Origin: Hymenopus coronatus
Lineage: Eukaryota > Arthropoda > Insecta > Mantodea > Hymenopodidae
Direction: 5' to 3'
Length of the DNA: 64,000 nt
NCBI GenBank assembly: GCA_030762935.1
Contig: CM060893.1
Span: 10,274,001-10,338,000 of the forward strand
The notes under the pieces are model-generated. The model was not told where the DNA came from. It did no database searches and saw only the letters and a program-made list of their open reading frames with translations. Positions 10,676 to 22,204 of this stretch are shown piece by piece (position 1 is the stretch's first letter; each line of letters opens with the position of its first letter). The position numbers were made by a program, and so were the translations under genes.

Positions 10676-11538
10676 TTTTTACTTTAGGTATTGTATTGCA
10701 CCCAAAACTTTGATCATGAGATTTCATTGGAAATATATGTTTTGAGACCCCTGAATCCAAAATTTTTTTTAGAAAAATGTATGTGTGTGTCTGACTGTCT
10801 GTGAGTGTGTCTGTTGGCAGCATAGCTCAAAAACGAAAAGACCGTTTAAAACCAAACTTGGTATTTAAGTTTGGTATCTTCTAAAAATGTGATAAGAAGA
10901 TTTTCAAGAAAATCCCCCCACCCCCAACTATCCTTTACATGACAGAAATTTCGAAATTTTGATTTTCTTAAAAATGGTTCTAAAGATTTTGATTAAAATC
11001 TCTTATATTTAAGATATTTACTTGCCAAATAAATTGTATATCTTGAACTTTCTGGGAATAGCCTCAAATGATTTTGAGATCTTTATTCTGGATGATTTTT
11101 ACTGAAATTTACATAACTGGTAAACAAAAACAAAAATTGGTAAACTGGTAGACAAAAACTTACTACACAAGAAATGTAGAGTACGATAAAACACATAATT
11201 TATGTTACATACATTTTTTTCGTGGAGTTGATCATTTTTGAATATTCCTTGTTGTTGGTTTCAGGTTTAAAAAACAATTTTCTCATACAGGAATTTGACA
11301 ACTCTTGTCCATACAAACAAAGGAACTTCAGTCACATAGCAACCAGCTTTTGACTATCACTTTAACCTATGGTACTCCCTTATTTCGCTTCTTCTTACAA
11401 GAAAGCAAGTAATAAAACTATTTCTGCTATTTTTTTCTCGATTAGCTCGAAGTAAATAGATGCATAAGCTTTTTAACGATAATTTGTTGCAGAGATGTAG
11501 AGAAAGTCATGTGAATGGAACACATCAGATTTTTTTTA
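10676..11538 (-). mobile_element. hairpin-ended element (family H), long copy
   Basis: Reverse orientation. The hairpin end at the left is reduced (TTTACTTTAGGTATTGTATT), while the right end is complete: GATGTAGAGAAAGTCATGTG followed by ACACATCAGATTTTTTTT. The CA-rich tract appears as TGTGTG near 10785-10818. Confidence 0.87.
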
Positions 11539-11639
11539 AACATATATTCATTCCAAATTTTACAGATTAGGACTTCTAGGTAAAGTGGAACAACATATTA
11601 ATTATATAAAAGTCTCTTGAATGATAGCCAGAAACATGA

Positions 11640-12265
11640 CTGGGTGTAAACAGTTCACCCATTATAAAATGCATCCCTTTCTTTAGCAGTTGGTTAAATA
11701 ACTACTATACTGTTAACACCAGAGATTTCAATACAAGTTATATAAATATGTGCATCATTACAAAATTAAATCCCTGTGGGTGTTTCAATTTTGGTTCTTG
11801 TGAACAACATTCAAATTAATCTGCACTTAAAAGTTAGTTTTTACCCTGGCTAAATGATGGATATATCACTTTCCCAATTCACTTTTTGTAACTAATAATA
11901 TGGTGCATAAACACAACACCAGGGATAATACACAAATACATATGACCAGCTGCAACACCTCACTCTACCAAAAAAGTATTTTATACTCTGGCATTAAACT
12001 TTACAATAATTTATCGCAATGTAAGACAGTTAAAAATGTAAACCAGCAAAAATCCACTCTCAAGGCACATCGAATTAACTGCTCCTTTTATTCTATCAGT
12101 GATTACCTTGAACATGACTGTATGTCATGAGTCATAGTATTTAGCATGTAAAGACTATCGTATATATTGCAAAAACCTATGATTGTTATGCTTATAGCTT
12201 GTACATTGTACCACACCACTTTAACAGATGAATAAAACTATGTATTTATCAAAAGAAACAGTTAT
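11640..12265 (+). pseudogene. LINE 3' end with C-terminal reverse-transcriptase tail
   Basis: An open frame at 11900-12130 contains HNTRDNTQIHMTSCNTSLYQ and ILYSGIKLYNNL. This is the N-T-R ... G-x-K-x-Y/W-N-x-L pattern at the C-terminal end of CR1/Jockey-type LINE ORF2 proteins. A 3' UTR with GATGAATAAAAC follows. The reverse-transcriptase core is not present nearby, so the copy is 5'-truncated. It sits in the 2.6-kb block that the ZNF-3 unit lacks. Family assignment is by motif only. Confidence 0.65.
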
Positions 12266-12904
12266 AGCTTAAATTTCACTTTTTTGTTGCTATTATTAAG
12301 CATTAGTTTTAACGATATATATTTATGATTTTAATTACCTTTCTCACTTAATGTCATTATGTTAAAGGATTTCCTACTTGTGCAATCTATTAAAAACACT
12401 CCCAAATTTAATGTGAACCGACTATTAGATAATATTCAATTTTGTGTTCATAAAAAAAAAATAAATGTGCTAAATATTTTGTATTTGGAACTTTTATAAA
12501 TTAAAATATTTAATTTAGAGGCAACTGATGACTCAAAAAATTGTGTTCTTAACAAGCTGAACAGGTATAAAATCCCTAACATGATAGCACTTAGCGGGAA
12601 AGGTAATTAAAGTCACAAATATGTATACTTATAACAAATAATTAATATAGCTGATAGGAGCAGAATAAGTATGAAATTTAAACTATTAACTGTATGTTTC
12701 TGATTGATAACTTCAAGATATTCAGTTAATTGGATAACTCACAATTTAGAAACAAGTAACAGGAAATAATTATTCCAGCAGTTAACCATGCCTTAAATTA
12801 AGTTTTCACTCATGTTAAAGTAAAACTGTGCTCAAAAGAACATTTTCATTTGTGCTGTTCATTGAAGTTCTCCTCATAAATGTAAATATGTACAGGTATT
12901 TAAC
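12266..12904. repeat. downstream flank of ZNF-2, duplicated in ZNF-3
   Basis: Collinear with 17785-18242: both contain AGCTTAAATTTCACTTT, AATTACCTTTCTCACTTAAT and AATTAATATAGCTGATAGG. No polyadenylation hexamer stands out, so the 3' end of ZNF-2 is undefined. Confidence 0.8.
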
Positions 12905-13970
12905 CTAGTGAAGCATTTTATGTGCTTTCAAATGCGATGCTGTTAGATAGCTCTTATCACACTTGTCACATTTAAATGGCCTCTTGCCCTCGTGAATTAA
13001 ATTGTGTGTTTTCATATATGATGCTGAAAAAAAGCTTTTATCACACTTGTCACATTTAAATGGTCTTTTGTCCTCATGAGTTAAGCTATGTGCTTTCAAA
13101 TGTGATGCTGCAAGGAAACTCTTATCACACCTGTCACATTTAAACGGCCTTCTGCCCTCATGAATTAAATTGTGTGTTTTCAAAACGGATGCTGCAGTAA
13201 AGCTCTTTTCACACTTGTCACATTTAAATGGCCTTTTGCCCTCGTGAATTATAATATGAGCTTTCAAATTTGATGCTTGAATAAAGCTCTTATCACAAAT
13301 ATTGCAACTATGCAGCCTTTTGTTCTCATGAATTAAATTATGTCTTTTTAATTGTGAAGGAGCAGTAAAGCTCCTATCACAAATATTACATTTGTATTTT
13401 CTATTATCCACATGAATGGAAATATGTGCTTTCAAATTTGATGACTGAGTGAAGCTCTTGCCACAAATATTACACTTACATGGCTTTTTGCCCTCATGGA
13501 TTAAATTATGTCTTTTTAATCGTGAAAACGTAGGAAAGCTTTTATCACAAACATTACATTTATGTCTTCTGCATCCCTCATGAGCTAAAATATGTGCATT
13601 TAAATTTGATGATGTGGTAAAGCTCTTGTCACATTTGTTGCATTTAAATGGCTTTACACCCTCATGAATTACATTATGTGCTTTCAAATGTGATAGTTGA
13701 ATAAAGCTCTTGTTACAAATACTACACTTATGTTTTCTTTTCTTCTCATGAGTTACAACATGGGTTTGTAAATCTGATGCCAAAATAAAGCGCTCACTGC
13801 AAAATTTACATTTGTGAGACATTTTTTCATCCACATGGAATGTTTTTGAGATATTGCCTCCATAAGCTGCATTTTTGTCTTTTTCATGAGAAATGGCACT
13901 ATTTTCCGTAAGTTTTAAGCAGTGCTTATCTAAACCTTTGTTGGTGTTCCACACTGCTTCCATGCCCAAT
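12905..13970 (-). CDS. ZNF-2: C2H2 zinc-finger terminal exon, 11 fingers
   Basis: About 354 residues: a pre-finger region of some 55 residues (contains CLKLTENS), then 11 uninterrupted C2H2 fingers ending in KAHKMLH and a TAG stop. The stop lies in ACCTAGTGA, the terminus also used by ZNF-3 and ZNF-6. The acceptor CTACATTTCAG puts the first exon base at 13970, phase 2. Contact positions differ between fingers (Q, T, L or S at -1; N, H, S or Y at 3; A, T or R at 6), as expected of a sequence-specific DNA-binding protein. ZNF-3 is its closest relative; ZNF-2 has one extra finger, because its fingers 6 and 7 correspond to a single ZNF-3 finger. The reading frame is intact, so it may be functional. 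Confidence 0.9.
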
Positions 13971-14227
13971 CTGAAATGTAGCAGGAAAATAATAACAATC
14001 AAAAAGACGCTGCAGGAAGACATTGATCAATGAAATAAAACCAGTGATGTGTACAAAATTCAGCTTTGACTTGAAGATTTGTCCACGGGTTAAAGTGCAG
14101 AATTATACTTCTATTAAGTTTGATACAAACTGATTACTCAATAAACATAACTTCAGAAAATAACTCTCTTAAAATTTTCATAGAAAAAGATTCTCAAACA
14201 TTGTAAAATTCAGACTATACTGTGATT
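13971..14227. repeat. upstream module of ZNF-2 (intron side)
   Basis: Starts with the conserved acceptor region and continues with AAAACCAGTGATGTGTACAA and CTTTGACTTGAAGATTTG, found in the same place upstream of ZNF-3 to ZNF-7. It is presumed intronic because it lies before the splice acceptor. Confidence 0.75.
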
Positions 14228-14637
14228 ATTCTATATTTCAATCAATTCTATTCGGTGGAAGAATATATGAGTTACAGTGATAAGTCCTGAGAGTATGTTT
14301 TTTAGGTATTCTGTTAGTAAAAATGTAATTAATTGTATTTATTATTGTAATACTATTGTAAAAACATAGATATCTGTAAATATTTGTGATGTTTCCTTCA
14401 GCAGTTGTACATAAAATATTCTTGTAATATTGTTTGAAAATGCATTTTAATAATTGAGAATTACTGTGTGGACTAATTTTTATATAATGTGTGTGTTTTT
14501 TGTTTTTTTTTTACAAAAAAGTTAATCACTGTATGAAATATTTGTTTGTAACTTCCTATTTATGTAAATTGTAAATATGTTTATACTTGACTGTAAACCT
14601 GACATGTATATGATTTACAGCACTACTAGATTGAATT
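14228..14637. mobile_element. 410-bp insertion in the ZNF-2 upstream module
   Basis: ZNF-3 reads CATACTGTGAATTAGCATCA at this point, while ZNF-2 has about 410 extra bases between TACTGTGA and ATTAGCAACAC. The insert is T/A-rich and ends in ATTGAATTGAATT, a short tandem of the kind found at 3' ends of some LINEs. It may be a 5'-truncated LINE tail; no coding sequence supports that. Confidence 0.5.
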
Positions 14638-14700
14638 GAATTAGCAACACAACTAAATATTCAACCATGGTATCTGATTGATAAGCACAGGATGTGCAAC

Positions 14701-15548
14701 TTTTACTTTCCTATTTGTACTATGTACATAGTGTATAGAGAAGATATTGCACTCCACCCAAAAATTTGATACCGTGATTTCACCAGAAATATATGTTTTA
14801 GGGTCCCCTGTATCCATAAAAAGCATTTACAGAAAAAGGTCCATGTGTGTGAACACAATAACTCAAAAACGAAAAGTCGGTAAAATACCAAACTTGGTAT
14901 TTAGGTTTAGTATCTTCCAGGGATGTGACACAAAGATTTTGAGAAAAATTCTCACACCCAAACTACCCTTTACATGGAACTTTTTTTGAAAATTTCGATT
15001 TTTTAAAAAATGGCTCTAACGATTTTGATTAAGATATCGTATATTAAAGATATTTACCTGACAAATAAAATGTATATCCTGAATTTTCTGGGAACAGCCT
15101 CTGAAGACTGCTTTATTCTAGGTGAATTTTATGGAATTTTGCATAACTGCTAAACCATAACAGATGGACAAAAACTTACAACACAAAAAATATAGAGTAC
15201 GTTAAAACACATAATTTATGTTATGTACATTTTTTTCGAGGAATTGATCGTTTTTGAGATATTCCTTGTTTTCGGTTTCAGATGTGAGAAACACACTTTT
15301 TTCACACAGGAATGTGTCAACTCCTGTCCATACAAACAAAGGAACTTCAGTCACATAGCAGCTTTTGACTATCACTTTAACCTATGGTACTTCCTTATTT
15401 CGCTTCTACTTACAAGGAAGCAAGTAATAAGACTATTTCTGCTATTTTTTTCGATTAGCATTAAGTAAATAGAACAATAAGCTTTTTAACAATAATTTGT
15501 TGCAGAGAAGTAGATAAAGTCATGTGAATGGAACACATCAGATTTTTC
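14701..15548 (-). mobile_element. hairpin-ended element (family H), full length
   Basis: Left end TTTTACTTTCCTATTTGTAC followed by TATGTACATAGTGTATAGAG (hairpin). Right end GTAGATAAAGTCATGTGAAT followed by GGAACACATCAGATTTTT. It sits directly after GATGTGCAAC, a point in the upstream module where ZNF-3 continues with its own sequence. The rest of the module is missing on the right, so a deletion accompanied or followed the insertion. Confidence 0.9.
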
Positions 15549-15564
15549 AAATACAATCAGTCAA

Positions 15565-17784
15565 TGATTAACGGCTGGCCAATGTGATGCTCCAGAATAA
15601 CAATTTGTGAATGGCAGTGATGCCTATTATCATTCTCAGCGAGTTGTATACTTCTGGATATTTATATTCATATTTAGAAATATTACATCCAACAATACCA
15701 TAAAATGCAACATTTTTATATATTTCTCTTGAGTGTTTGCTTACAGCAAACTTAACTGGTTTGGTAAATTTAAAGATTAGAGAATTTTGTTGCAGTGATA
15801 AAAGTGACAAATTCTTAATTTAAAGAAAAGTGTTTTTCTTTATGAATAGATGGTAACATTAAAACTAAAATTACAATATGTTTTATCACACATTTTTGCA
15901 ATAGGTGCATTTTAGAGCCAAAGAAGTTACTTTGGTAAAAAAAAGTGAAACTAATTTGAAATTATGATTTCATACTTAAGAAAAAAAGCACTATATAAAC
16001 GTCTGAATTTGTGAACATAGCATTCACTTTATTTACAGCCTGAAAGCTCGAACTGCAAAAGCAGACATTCCACCCTCCTCACCTCTACTCAAAAAACCTG
16101 GTCATTGACATTTACATCAGGAAAAATGTGTTGTCCATATCTGTAAAAGATTTGCTGATAACACCAAGACCACCAAAAGTGCTGATCAGATACTGCTTAA
16201 AAAGCTGGTCTTTCCACAAATATAATGATATTATTGTAAAGTTTGTGTTTGATTTTAATATGAATAATAAATTAATGTATAGAACCATTTGTATCATACT
16301 GTGTGACCCAAAAATATCTGAACTGCTGCACAGTGTTTTTCCACTGCGCATGCAGAAACATAACACACACCTGCTGTACACAAAGTCACGGTGCTGACTT
16401 GTTTTTCTCTGCTCTGAAAGTGCAGTACTGACTGACAATGATATTGTGTGGTTGAGTTATTGCCAGCTTTATTATTTTGTCTTTTACTTAGCCATAAAGT
16501 GTATTATAGCTCATCATTTGTTTTCTGCTGCACTGCGTGTATTTATTTATGATTGGTTTGTGTTAACACAATTTATGAGTGGATTCTCAATAGTGTATAC
16601 AATGGTGAAATTGACCCACATTTGGTATTTTTCATGAACGAGGCTTGGCTCCGCCTTGATGGATATATGTGTACACAAAATAATCATTATTGGAGCTCTG
16701 AGAAAGCTAATATTGTTCATGAAATATCCCTTCATGATGAAAAAATTGGTGTATGGTGCACCATTAGCAGAGAAAGAGTTATAGGTCCAATTTTTTTCGA
16801 GTCAACAGTTGATGCCCGTACATACGTGAATACAATTTTGTCCCCCACTTTTTTTAGAGAATTAACAGACAGGGAGCGTGGTTTTGTCTTTTTTCAACAA
16901 AACTCTGCAACAGCTCATACAGCCAATCTTTCAATGAGAGCTAAAAGTGTGTTTCAGAACAGAATTATTAGTAGAGATTTGTGGCACCCTCGGTACCCTT
17001 ACCTAACCCCCTGCAATTTCATCTCGGGGTAACTTAAAGCATAAAGTGTTCAAGACAAAGCCACACACCCTGGAAGAATTAAAACAAAAATATCCGCCCC
17101 AGGAAATTGCAAGCATTTGTAAACATGAACTATGGCCAGTGATTGTTTCCTAAAGAGGTGCCAAAAATGTATGGACAACTGCAGTGGTGAGTTTCAGCAT
17201 CTTCTTTAATAACATTGGTACGTAAAACCTTTAAAAGTAGTTTTAAAAATGTTGCATAATTTCATCCGTGCCTTTCTATGATAGCAGCAGATGGCAATGA
17301 GCGCTGAGGGCATGGACAAGCAAAACACAGCGCAGCCAGTTTGGATGTTTTTGGATCACCTGGTAGTTTACATGTCCAAAACTGTCCTTAAGTAGCACAG
17401 CGCTTTTTCTAAACTTAAAAGCCATTTAATTTATACACAATTACTGATAATATTACAGCTAATTAGTGATAAAATGCAAATTATAATATTTGTATCATGA
17501 TTTTGTTTCAAAATTAATGCAAAATTCTGTGATCTCTAATGGTGGTAATGTTTGATTCTATAGAAGAACTTTACTTGGGATTGCATGGATCTCATTCATA
17601 GATGTATATACAAATTTGACAAATAGCATTTCATCAGAGAAAAAGCTGATGTGTTGCATACACTTAACTTTTTCTACTCATCTTCTACAAACTATCTTAC
17701 AAAATCTTATTCTTCTAACTCTTGTTAAACAAAATAAACTTTCATTACATATTTACATTGATTGCAGGTATAAGGATATAACAT
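15565..17784. repeat. segmental duplication, copy 2 (contains a mariner)
   Basis: Collinear with about 8575-9660, interrupted by the mariner at 16299-17363. The two copies show many scattered differences, so the duplication is not very recent. Copy 2 lacks the 2.6-kb insertion found at 9659-12265. The frames in it (for example 15568-15810 and 16112-16438 on the minus strand) are not preserved between copies. Confidence 0.85.
16299..17363 (+). mobile_element. mariner element, complete ends, dead transposase
   Basis: Flanked by TA at 16297-16298 and 17364-17365. The ends form an imperfect inverted repeat (TGTGTGACCCAAAAATATCT and, from the right, AGGTGATCCAAAAACATCC). The frame at 16553-17032 is the catalytic half of a mariner transposase: FMNEAWLRLDGY, then FFQQNSATAHTA, then LWHPRYPYLTPCNF. 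At the three places where catalytic aspartates are expected, this copy has asparagine each time or has lost the residue. The N-terminal DNA-binding half is largely deleted, since 1065 bp is short for a mariner of about 1.3 kb. The paralogous sequence near 9257 is the empty site. Confidence 0.9.
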
Positions 17785-18242
17785 TTCAGCTTAAATTTCA
17801 CTTTGTTTTGCTATTATTAATAATTTGTTATAATTATATATACTTATAATTTTAATTACCTTTCTCACTTAATGCCGTCATATTAGAGATTTTATACTTG
17901 TACAACCTCTTAAAAATGTTAATTTAGCAGAACTGACCACTCAAAAAATTATGCTTTTAACAGGCTGTACAAATATGAAGACCCTAACATATCTGTATTA
18001 GTGGGAAAGGTAATTAAAGTCATAAATATGTATGCTTATAACAAATAATTAATATAGCTGATAGGGGCAGAATAAGTGTGAAATTCAAACTGTTTTTCTG
18101 ACTAAAAGATAGCTTCATGTATTTCAATAGCAAGTAATGGGAAATCAGTTTTACCAGCAGTTAACCAACTGTTAAATTAAGTTTTCACTTGTGCTACACA
18201 TTAAAGATCTTCTTATAAATGTTACACATACAGGCATTTAAC
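17785..18242. repeat. downstream flank of ZNF-3
   Basis: Partner of 12266-12904 (shared AATTAATATAGCTGATAGG and CAGGCATTTAACCTAGTGAA). No clear polyadenylation signal. Confidence 0.8.
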
Positions 18243-19242
18243 CTAGTGAAGCATTTTATGTGCTTTCAAATGCGATGCTGTTAGATAGCTCTTATCACAC
18301 ATATCACATTTAAATGGCCTCTTGCCCTCATGAATTAAACTGTGTGTTTTCATATAAGATGCTGAAAAGAACCTTTTATCACACTTGTCACATTTAAATG
18401 GTCTCTTGTCCTCGTGTGTTAAGCTATGTGCCTTCAAATGTGCTCTTGCAAGAAAGCTCTTATCACACTTGTCACATTTAAATGGCCTTCTGCCCTCGTG
18501 AATTAAATTGTGCATTTTCAAAACTGATGCTGCAGTAAAGCTCTTTTCACACTTGTCACATTTAAATGGTTTTTTGCCTTCATGAATTCTAACATGTACT
18601 TTCAAATTTGATGCCTGAATAAAGCTCTTATCACAAATATTACATTTGTATTTTCTATTATCCTCATGAACTGAAATGTGTGCTTTCAAATTTGATGTTT
18701 GAGTAAAGCTCTTGCCGCAAATATTGCATTTACATGGCTTTTTGCCCTCATGAATTAAACTATGTCTTTTTAAGCTTGAAAACGTAGGAAAGCTTTTATC
18801 ACAAACATTACATTTATGTTTCCTGCATCCCTCATGAGCTAAAATATGTGCATTTAAATTTGATGATGTGGTAAAGCTCTTGTCACATTTGTTGCATTTA
18901 AATGGCTTTACACCCTCATGAATTACATTATGTGCTTTCAAATGTGATAGTTGAATAAAGCTCTTATCACAAATGCTACACTTGTGTTTTCTTTTCTTCT
19001 CATGAGTTACAACATGGGTTTGTAAATCTGATGCCAAATTAAAGCATTTGCTGCAAAATTTACATTTGTGTGACACTTTTTCATCCACATAGAATGTTTC
19101 TGTGATATCACCTTCATAAGATGCAATTTTGTTGTCTTTTTCATAAGAAATTACATTCTTTTCTGTAACTTTTAAGCAGCACTTTTGTACACCTCTGTTG
19201 GTGACATCAGATTCACAGTTCCACACTGCTTCCATGTCCAAT
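18243..19242 (-). CDS. ZNF-3: C2H2 zinc-finger terminal exon, 10 fingers
   Basis: About 332 residues with ten intact C2H2 fingers after a pre-finger region of some 60 residues. It ends KAHKMLH at the ancestral TAG. The acceptor CTACATTTCAG gives first base 19242, phase 2. Most fingers are nearly identical to their ZNF-2 counterparts. The difference is one finger fewer: ZNF-3 finger 6 begins like ZNF-2 finger 6 (YKCNICD) and ends like finger 7 (KSFIQASNLK), as an in-frame 84-bp deletion by unequal crossing over between fingers would produce. Finger 8 (FLARAHLKAH) has an R where ZNF-2 has an A, a candidate specificity change. The frame is intact and the protein is likely a nuclear DNA-binding factor. 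Confidence 0.9.
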
Positions 19243-19745
19243 CTGAAATGTAGTAGGAAAATAATCACAATAAAAAAGACACTGCAGGGACAGATTCATC
19301 AAAACTTTATTCCAAAAACAAAACAGTAATACGCATAAAATTCATGCTTTGACTTGAAGATTTTGCCCTGAGTTAAATTGTAGAATTATATTAAGTTTGA
19401 ATAGAAATTGATTACTGAATCAATAATACTGCAAAAAATGACTTTCTTAAAATGTTCATACAGAAAGATTCTAAAGCACTGTAAAATTAAGAGCATACTG
19501 TGAATTAGCATCACAACTAAATATTCAAACACGATGTCTGATTGCATAAACATGGGATGTGCAATTTTTAAACTGATTTCCTCATTATTAAACTTATTTT
19601 CTTTTGGGCTGCCATGTGGGCTAGGAGGTTAAATTTATAGCCATACATTTCATTGCCAGCTGCAGTCAGCATTTTCAGTCTCAGGTCCTTGGTAGAGCTG
19701 AGGATAAGGGTAGAGGTACACCTACTGAGTTTATGGTGCATTTTT
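19243..19745. repeat. upstream module of ZNF-3, first part
   Basis: Conserved with the sequences upstream of ZNF-4 to ZNF-7: CAAAACTTTATT, CTTTGACTTGAAGATTTTG, AGGAGGTTAAATTTATAGCC and GAGTTTATGGTGCATTTTT. It lies in the presumed intron. The module is then split by an H element. Confidence 0.8.
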
Positions 19746-20530
19746 ACTTTCTCTAGCTCACATGTACAATGTATGAGAAGGTATTCTATTCCACCCAAAA
19801 AGTCATGTAAAGATTTCACTGGAATATATGTTTTGGGTTCCCCTGAGTCTGAAAAAAGCATTTTTAGAAAAAGGTCTGTGTGTGTGGACAGCACAGCTCA
19901 AAAATAAAAAGACCATTAAATACCAAACTTGGTATTTAGATTTAGTATCCCTTTACATGGAAAATTTTTTGAAAATTTTGATTTCTCAAAAATGACTCTA
20001 ACAATTTTGATTAAAATCCCATATATTAAAGCTATTTACATCCCAAGTAAAATGTATACCTTCTGGAAATAGCCTCTGAAGACCTTTTTACTCTGGATGA
20101 ATTTTGCCAAATTTTGCTTAACTGCTAAACCATAAGAGTTAGACAAAAATTTACTACACAAAAAGAGTAGATCTCAACAAAATACATTATTTATGTTGTG
20201 GAGGTCACCATGTCCAAGATATTCCTTGTTATTGGTTTCAATTGTGTAGTGCTTATACTTTTCTCAGAAAGGAAGTGTCTGTTTTTCTTTTGTTATACTC
20301 CTGGCCAAGCAAAGAAGCAATTTACGATGACAATAACATAACAATAGCTTTTAAAACATTTGACTAACACTTTAGCCTAGTGCATTCCTTTAGTTTCTTT
20401 CTACTTATAAGGAAATAAGTAATAAGAACATTCTGCTAATGTTTATCTTGATTAGTGCAGACAGAAAAATAATTTTTTGTTTGCAGAACAGCTAGAAAAA
20501 GTCATGTGAGTTTAATACATCACATTTTTT
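19746..20530 (-). mobile_element. hairpin-ended element (family H) with known empty site
   Basis: Starts ACTTTCTCTAGCTCACATGT and ends AAAAGTCATGTGAGTTTAAT followed by ACATCACA, in the middle of the upstream module. ZNF-4 (32108-32125), ZNF-6 and ZNF-7 have the same flanks joined with only a run of T between them. The element therefore inserted in a T tract and its ends can be read directly. Compared with other copies it is shorter inside and lacks the long CA tract. Confidence 0.9.
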
Positions 20531-20775
20531 GGAAAAGGAGAGAAGTTGAAGAGAATTTTCTAGAATGTTTGTTTAAACAAAATGTGGCAAACAACTGTGA
20601 CATCAGAGTAATATTTGACAAAACAGAAATACAACAAGAGGGACGGAATATTGCAATAGAAATAGAACGTAATTTACAAAATATGGAAACCAGTTGTAAT
20701 AACCAAGACATGAGAGACAGCAGAAGATTCATTTTCACTTCTCTTCCCTTTCCATCAATCTTAATCGTGTATAAA
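20531..20775. repeat. upstream module of ZNF-3, second part
   Basis: GGAAAAGGAGAGAAGTTGAA to the stretch before CTATTTTTTGGG is shared with 32117-32372, 39575-39800, 44440-44690 and 56385-57125. Frames of up to 114 codons cross this stretch, but the paralogs carry different indels, so coding function is unlikely. Why it is retained in five units is open. Confidence 0.7.
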
Positions 20776-21290
20776 AGCTATTTTTTGGGATGTGCAAGGG
20801 ATTGTTTTCGTTATCTTCACAAAGGAAAGGCAAATGGGAGCAATATGTAAACTTATTGCACTGTTCAAGTGGGGATGTCAAGCAAAACTGGTCATATTTA
20901 ACAAAACAAAGTTTGTTTCAACAAGATAAAGCACCAGTTCACATATCCAGTATCGCCATTGCCAGCAACAGTAAGTTGAAGTTTGAATTGCTTCCTTACG
21001 CACCCTGTTCATCAGATTTAGGCCCCTCTGATAATTTTCTGTTTACAAACCTGAAGAAATGGCTTGGTGGTAAAAGATTTACCAACAATGAAGAGGTGGA
21101 GTCTGCAGTTGATGGTTATTTGTGGAGCTTGACTGTTCTCACTATAAACAGGATATAGAAGGTTCTGAACATTGCTGGGAAAAGTGTGTCAAGGGAAAGA
21201 AGAGTATGTAGAGAAATAAAGATGCTTTTTTCCCCTAACAACTTTGTATTTTTTTGTTAGATTGGATACTTCTGGAACTACCCTTAAATA
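20776..21290 (+). pseudogene. mariner transposase, 5'-truncated
   Basis: Frames show YLHKGKANGSN, then LFQQDKAPVHISS (second catalytic aspartate present) and APCSSDLGPSDNFLFTNLKK (third position kept), then WLGGKRFTNNEEVESAV. This is the C-terminal half of a mariner transposase of a different subfamily from the copy at 16299. A terminal-repeat-like sequence (GGATACTTCTGGAACTACCC) follows at 21262. The N-terminal half is absent and two frames are needed, so it is dead. It abuts the ZNF-3 upstream module without a recognisable left end. Confidence 0.78.
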
Positions 21291-21714
21291 CTTAATGCAT
21301 TTTACAATTTCTAGGAAAATGCTGACAGCTTGAGAAGTGAAGTTTGCAGCATATTATGGCCTAATTTTTCGGTCATTTTAACCATATGTTACTGAATAAC
21401 CTAAAAAAAATTAATTTAGGAACAGCATCGTCATAAAAAAATGATGTGCATGCACAAGCATTACTTAGGTACTTTATTTGTTCTATGGAGTTGTTTGGCT
21501 CAGTAAAGCCTTATTGTTAAAGGTTTAGTTTAAGCCTAGACTGTAAAACTGTCCCTTAGTGGAAACATTTGCCATATACATGTAATTCAGCAGAAATTGG
21601 TGAATGTATTTCACTGTGCATCTGCTATTTAAGAAAACTTTGTGGACATTTTTATGTTATAAATATGCACAATAATTAAATTCTCCCACACAAGGCACAA
21701 GTAGGCTAAACTTG
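21291..21714. other. intergenic, nothing recognised
   Basis: No supported feature. Confidence 0.4.
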
Positions 21715-21815
21715 GTAAGATGCAAAAACTGCAATGTAAAAGCCATGATTTGAATCAGGGATCTTTGGCTTCCATAATATTGCTCTAACCAACTGAGTCA
21801 GGCATATTAAATTCA
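21715..21815 (-). mobile_element. degenerate tRNA-derived SINE head
   Basis: Minus strand GACTCAGTTGGTTAGAGCAA is A-box-like and CCTGATTCAAATCATGG B-box-like at tRNA spacing. The acceptor stem does not close, so it is read as a SINE relic and not a tRNA gene. Confidence 0.5.
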
Positions 21816-22110
21816 CCATGGAGGAAAACCAAGAAAATATGAATCTTATGGGGAGTTTAATGTCCGACTAGAGTCTGTAACATTTAACTTGTCAGGTCTA
21901 GAAAAGAAAGAAACAGAAACACCTACCATCTTGTTGTCTTTTTACAGTGAAGAATGTATTTGCAAAGAGCATGTAGCCATTTAACAGACAATGGTGGGTT
22001 GGGAGGTGGTGCATGTTTTTCAAGAATTTAGACAGATCAGATAGTGTCCCAATGGCAAGGACAGAACCTAACTGGACAAGTTACAATTCATAAGTACAGC
22101 AAATTTCCGT

Positions 22111-22185
22111 AGAAGCTCAGTTGGCAAGAGCAACAGGACAAATAGCCAAAAATGCATGGTTAAAATCCTGGTTATGCCATTATGA
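22111..22185 (+). mobile_element. degenerate tRNA-like fragment
   Basis: GCTCAGTTGGCAAGAGCAAC followed at the expected distance by TGGTTAAAATCC resembles pol III A and B boxes. Degenerate, with no target-site duplication seen. Confidence 0.4.
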
Positions 22186-22204
22186 ATGTGGTTATGTGGA
22201 TATG

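Noticed and set aside
20506..20850. 114-codon plus-strand gene
   Set aside because: The frame joins the end of an H element, the duplicated upstream module and a mariner fragment; paralogous modules do not keep it.
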